Source of the DNA: Aeromicrobium fastidiosum
Lineage (GTDB): Bacteria; Actinomycetota; Actinomycetes; Propionibacteriales; Nocardioidaceae
Direction: 5' to 3'
Assembly: GCF_017876595.1 (NCBI RefSeq)
Contig: NZ_JAGIOG010000001.1
Location: forward strand, 434,001-498,000
DNA length: 64,000 nucleotides
Both the position numbers and the translations under genes were made by a program. This document shows positions 62,236 to 64,000 of this stretch, one piece after another; position 1 is the stretch's first letter, and every line of letters starts with the position of its first letter. The notes under the pieces are model-generated. The model did no database searches and had not been told where the DNA came from. It saw only the letters and a list, made by a program, of their open reading frames with translations.

Positions 62236-63466
62236 ACGCCTGGTCGTGACGCTGGTTTCGATGACGGTCGGCATCCTCGCGGTGTTCGGCGTCGTCCGCG
62301 CCTACTCGACCGCAGACCTGGTGCGCGATCAGGAACGCGTCAGCGTCCAGCAGACGGCTGACCTAGCTGCCGTCGCGATCGCCGCACGCCTCCAGAGCGG
62401 TGCTCCGGTGACGCCGACCTTCCTGGCCTCGATGGCCGGCGAGGACCGACGCATCACCTTCGTCGACGGCCAGGACGCCCGCACGTCCGGGGGTAGCGCC
62501 GGGAGCGACGGCGTCGACGCGCGGCGAGCCGTCGAGGGCGGGGGACGCGTGACGGTCTCCGAGTCGGGGTCGGTGCAGTCCGAGCGGGTCTCGGACGCCC
62601 TGCTGCCGCTGGTGCTGCTGGGGCTGGCCCTGGCCGCTGCGGCAGCCGTCATCGGCTGGCTCCTGGCTCGTTTGTTCGCGCGGCCGTTCCGCCTGCTCGC
62701 CGATGACGCGACCCGCATCGGCGACGGGCACTTCGACGTCAAGGTGCACCACTCGTCGATCAGCGAGGCCGAAGACCTGGGCAACGCGCTCAGGCGGGCC
62801 GCGAGCCAGCTCGACACGCTCGTCCGGCGCGAGCGCGAGCTGGCGACCGTGGCGTCCCACGAGCTGCGCACCCCCATCACGGCGCTGCGACTGTCGCTCG
62901 AGGACCTCAGCCTGTGGCCACAGACGCCGGCCGATGTCGCCGAGGAGCTGCAGCGGGGGCTGACCGAGGTCGACCGCCTCAGCGACGTCGTCAGCACGCT
63001 GCTCGAGAGCGGCGACCGCAGCCAGCTCGGCGCCGTCTCGGAGGTCGAGCTGCGCGAGCTGGCCGGCGACGCCGTCGACCGCTGGGCCGACCGCGCCCGC
63101 CACCTCCGCCGGCCGCTCCTGCTGGGATCGGCGGCCCCTCTGCGTGCCACGGTCGTCCGCGCGTCGGTCGACCGCATCCTCGACGAGCTCGTCGAGAACG
63201 CCCTCCTGCACGGCACCGGCACCGTGACGGTCGACGCCGTCGTGGGTCACACGTATGCCGGGATCGGAGTCTCCGACGAGGGTGCCAAGGCCTTCCAGAC
63301 CGGGGTGCTGCACGCCTCGCCCGCGGGCGGCAGCCACGGGCTGACCGAGGCCGCCGTGCAGGCCGAGTCGCTGGGCGGGTTCATCAGTGTCATCGACGTG
63401 CCCGAGACCCGGGTGGTGCTGGCCCTGCCGTTGCCGGGCCGCGCAACGGACCACCATCCCGTGTGA
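62228..63466 (+). CDS. Membrane sensor histidine kinase of the matrix locus
   Basis: The 412-residue product has two membrane helices (about 6-26 and 123-146) bracketing an extracellular sensor of roughly 95 residues, then HAMP (ARPFRLLADDATRIGDG), HisKA VASHELRTPITALRL with H211 and an ATPase domain. The N box is recognisable (DELVENALLHG), but the G1 box is degenerate: VSDEGAKAFQ replaces the usual DxGxG, and the domain ends early at VVLALPLPG. It may have weak kinase or mainly phosphatase activity. It overlaps the regulator gene by eight bases. Confidence 0.88.
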   Translation: MRERLVVTLVSMTVGILAVFGVVRAYSTADLVRDQERVSVQQTADLAAVAIAARLQSGAPVTPTFLASMAGEDRRITFVDGQDARTSGGSAGSDGVDARRAVEGGGRVTVSESGSVQSERVSDALLPLVLLGLALAAAAAVIGWLLARLFARPFRLLADDATRIGDGHFDVKVHHSSISEAEDLGNALRRAASQLDTLVRRERELATVASHELRTPITALRLSLEDLSLWPQTPADVAEELQRGLTEVDRLSDVVSTLLESGDRSQLGAVSEVELRELAGDAVDRWADRARHLRRPLLLGSAAPLRATVVRASVDRILDELVENALLHGTGTVTVDAVVGHTYAGIGVSDEGAKAFQTGVLHASPAGGSHGLTEAAVQAESLGGFISVIDVPETRVVLALPLPGRATDHHPV

Positions 63467-63485
63467 CTCAGGTCACGCGGAGCCA

Positions 63486-63514
63486 TTGACTTCTCGACGT
63501 CCGTGGGCTGGCAT
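63486..63514 (+). promoter_or_regulatory. Possible promoter of the GDSL lipase gene
   Basis: TTGACT (63486-63491), a 17-base spacer and TGGCAT (63509-63514) fit a housekeeping promoter, 39 bases before the start codon. Confidence 0.4.
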
Positions 63515-63552
63515 GGCTGGAGCGACACGGCGTCGCCGGGGATGGGGACGAC

Positions 63553-64000
63553 ATGCGCAGACTTCTGGCCGGGGCACTCACGATGACGATCGTCGCGGCG
63601 CTGGCACCGCTGTCCGTGGCCGGTGCGGCCACCACCGGCGGCGATGTCTTCGACCGCGGCCCGGGCGGGCTGAGATACGTGGCGCTGGGCGACTCCGCCG
63701 CTGCCGGCCCGATCATCCTCCCCCAGCGCGCCGGCTCCCCATGCTTCCGCAGCGAGCGGAACTTCGCGACCGCGACCGCCGCCGCGCTGGACGTCCGCGC
63801 GTTCACCGACGTGACCTGCTCCAGCGCCACGGTCGACAACATGACCGTCCCGCAGGACTCGGAGCCTCCACAGCTCGATGCGCTGCGCCCCGACACGACG
63901 CTCGTGACCCTCGGCCCGATCGGGGCCAACGACGCCGGCATCGTCAGCACCGTGACCGGGTGCCTGGTGCCCGGCTGCAAGGAGCGCGACGGCCGGACCG
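63553..64000 (+). CDS. Secreted GDSL/SGNH-family lipase (partial, cut by window end)
   Basis: About 149 residues are visible before the window ends. A signal peptide (about 1-26, ending AGAA) is followed by block I YVALGDSAAAGP with the nucleophile serine, a TCSSATVDNM segment, and block III LGPIGANDAG with the Asn of the SGNH set. It resembles secreted actinobacterial lipases that hydrolyse ester lipids outside the cell. Cysteines at CFRSE, TCSS and CLVPGC suggest disulfides. The C-terminal His block lies beyond the window. The start is ATG 63553. Confidence 0.85.
   Translation, partial: MRRLLAGALTMTIVAALAPLSVAGAATTGGDVFDRGPGGLRYVALGDSAAAGPIILPQRAGSPCFRSERNFATATAAALDVRAFTDVTCSSATVDNMTVPQDSEPPQLDALRPDTTLVTLGPIGANDAGIVSTVTGCLVPGCKERDGRT

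Overview
The window is high-GC DNA (roughly 70 percent by eye) with GTG starts, ATGA overlaps and a gene set typical of Actinobacteria: CarD, mycothiol synthesis (mshA, mshD), SenX3-RegX3, an HbhA-like protein, GlnR, MutT1 and nitrobindin. The order of several blocks matches Mycobacterium tuberculosis as I remember it (Rv0474-0476, Rv0486-0491, Rv0811c-0820, ppk-mutT1). The absence of mycolate or PE/PPE genes and the style of the accessory genes suggest a Nocardioidaceae-like soil actinobacterium (Nocardioides or Aeromicrobium type). The genus is inference. No tRNA, rRNA, CRISPR array or complete insertion sequence was seen.

Layout. 1-2300: tail of an unrecognised gene, a membrane-anchored molybdopterin oxidoreductase, ispF. 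2300-6300: carD, an LpqE-like lipoprotein, phoU, senX3-regX3. 6300-10450: gpmA, a DsbA-fold protein, a YbjN protein and mshA in one minus-strand run, then a short-chain dehydrogenase. 10450-16800: MarR-controlled drug exporter, typA, a DUF559-like protein, an AlkB-like dioxygenase. 16800-21100: BCCT transporter, DUF2516, an HbhA-like protein with its XRE regulator, asparaginase. 21100-26600: two secreted endonuclease/exonuclease/phosphatase-fold proteins, then GDP-mannose precursor genes manC and manA. 26600-35900: DEAD-box helicase, a tyrosine autokinase facing a tyrosine phosphatase, ygfZ, nitrobindin, dtd, a DUF4012 protein, an LPXTG protein and a secreted phosphatase. 35900-43600: a sulfurtransferase operon behind a cysteine-type leader peptide, a thioredoxin-like protein, a MoaD-like protein, glnR, an AccD-AccA fusion, mshD, a lipase. 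43600-54000: ppk, mutT1, pstSCAB, pit and its DUF47 partner. 54000-64000: an MFS exporter, a GAF histidine kinase, then a TasA/SipW-type matrix locus with its own two-component system, and the start of a GDSL lipase.

Two systems link the genes. The first is a phosphate regulon. Eleven-base direct repeats of GTTCAYC (PHO boxes) lie before pstS, ppk, the phoU/senX3 divergent pair and, less expectedly, a secreted tyrosine-type phosphatase. The second, and the best candidate for something little described, is the locus at about 57.1-63.5 kb. It has two near-identical TasA/camelysin-like fibre proteins flanking a SipW-type signal peptidase, a large Ig-like surface protein with a TasA-like N-terminus, a small membrane protein and an OmpR-type two-component pair. 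The three transcription units share the same promoter architecture: four GTGG half-sites filling a fixed 33-base span, ending 14 bases before a -10-like hexamer.

Small dispersed repeats (at least three families) sit mostly between convergent genes. One extends the reading frame of the DUF559-like protein. Another forms a 19-bp hairpin between pstS and pstC.
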